Assembly: GCA_012932295.1 (NCBI GenBank)
Contig: JAAONU010000004.1
Span: 9,858,630-9,922,629, forward strand
Direction of reading: 5' to 3'
Length of the DNA: 64,000 nt
Source: Cyclina sinensis
Taxonomy: Eukaryota; Mollusca; Bivalvia; Venerida; Veneridae
Made by a program: the position numbers and the translations under genes. This document shows, piece by piece, positions 63,161 to 64,000 of the stretch (positions are counted from its first letter, which is position 1; each line of letters starts with the position of its first letter). Under the pieces are notes generated by a model that was not told the origin of the DNA, searched no databases, and saw only the letters and a program-made list of their open reading frames with translations.

Positions 63161-64000
63161 CTATCAAAACAGGACAATAAATTGCCCTTGAAGAGTCAAC
63201 ATTCATGTTGAAAATGATAGATGTGCATGTGTGATTAGCCTTATGTGTCTTGTTACATGTGGAAGGGCACCCGGGCATGTTAGAAAATAAAAAAGATGTT
63301 GTGTCGCGTGTAAACCAATGCGGTTCCGCCTAGACTTAGTATTCTTAATTTTGTCTGGCAAGACATACCTGTATCAAAAGAAATTCCTGTGGAAAAAAGG
63401 ACTTTGTCTCTTCTCTTTGTTTACTTGCATGTATATAACTATTTTCAAAGATACTGCCTCATTATTTTTTATAGGATGGTCATTTAACAAAGTACTTCAA
63501 GTATGAACTATATTTGACACTGTGCGACATAAACTTCTTTGTTTGTTTTTGTTGTTGTTGTCTTCGATATTTTTGTTGTTTTTCTGTTGTTGTTCTTGTC
63601 CTTGGTTTTTTTCCTTGTATGATACAGTTATGGATCTTTTTGAGCTAAGGTGGCAATAGCTTCGAGGTATGAAAACCAAATTTTTTTTTACGTTTTACAA
63701 AAGGAAAATGGGGAAAGGAAAACATTTGATTATTAATATTAAATTATTAATGTTGACAGTTATAGCGTTAAAATTCAGCTCAAGCAAAAGACATCAGTAG
63801 AGGTGGCTGTCTAGTCAAGGCATTTTTAAAGATACAAGACTTGGATATTTGTTCTCTTAAAACGTTGACTTCTCTATGAAGATGACAATTTTATTCTACC
63901 ATTATAAAAGTTCAGTCCAATCTATCATATCTGAAATAAATATTGAGAGACCTCTCCTCGTAAAATTTGTATTAAGATTTTCTCCCACTTCATTATATGT

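Larger units (their letters stand above)
50309..64000. other. Gene-poor region upstream of the BAMBI-like exons
   Basis: It is expected to include intron 1 and perhaps exon 1 and the promoter of the BAMBI-like gene, or these lie beyond the window. No minus-strand signal-peptide exon ending in phase 1 was recognised. A palindromic TGACGTCA with a second TGACGTAG 12 bases on lies at 57416-57435 and could be a CRE-type site. The rest is AT-rich DNA with the repeats listed separately. Open frames of 60-124 codons here show no family features. Confidence 0.55.

Overview
The window is eukaryotic nuclear DNA from a mollusc, most likely a heterodont bivalve. Three things support this: split genes with GT-AG introns, two genes of the mollusc shell-matrix Pif type, and a mix of tRNA-derived SINEs, short inverted-repeat elements and minisatellites of the kind bivalve genomes carry. 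The DNA is strongly AT-rich outside exons. There are no operons, CRISPR arrays or bacterial signals, and most long open frames are chance or repeat translations. The species cannot be fixed from sequence reading alone.

Layout. (1) 1-2965, plus strand: the last five exons of a polypeptide N-acetylgalactosaminyltransferase (end of the catalytic domain plus the ricin-type lectin domain). (2) 6835-19591, minus strand: a complete 16-exon gene (gene A, 724 codons) for a secreted Pif-like protein with a low-complexity region, cysteine-rich chitin-binding-type modules and a LamG-like module. (3) 19592-33302: a 13.7 kb gap with SINEs, tandem arrays and duplicated segments. (4) 33303-43809, plus strand: a second complete 16-exon gene (gene B, 826 codons), a paralogue of A in head-to-head orientation. 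(5) 49147-50308, minus strand: the last two exons of a BAMBI-like TGF-beta pseudoreceptor; its signal-peptide exon was not found. (6) 50309-64000: intergenic or large first-intron sequence with repeats only.

How the genes relate. A and B are an inverted, divergently transcribed duplicate pair. Exons 4-8 and 10-15 have identical lengths in both genes, and every intron phase is the same. The cysteine-rich and LamG exons are well conserved, whereas exons 2-3 are completely different in composition: Thr-rich in A, and an Arg/Asp/Gly/Val repeat of 228 residues in B. The GALNT and BAMBI-like neighbours have no obvious functional link to the pair.

The most unusual signals are the repeat-driven divergence of exon 3 between the paralogues, and three introns whose splice sites are embedded in tandem repeats. 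In two of these the repeat unit starts exactly at the GTAAG splice donor.
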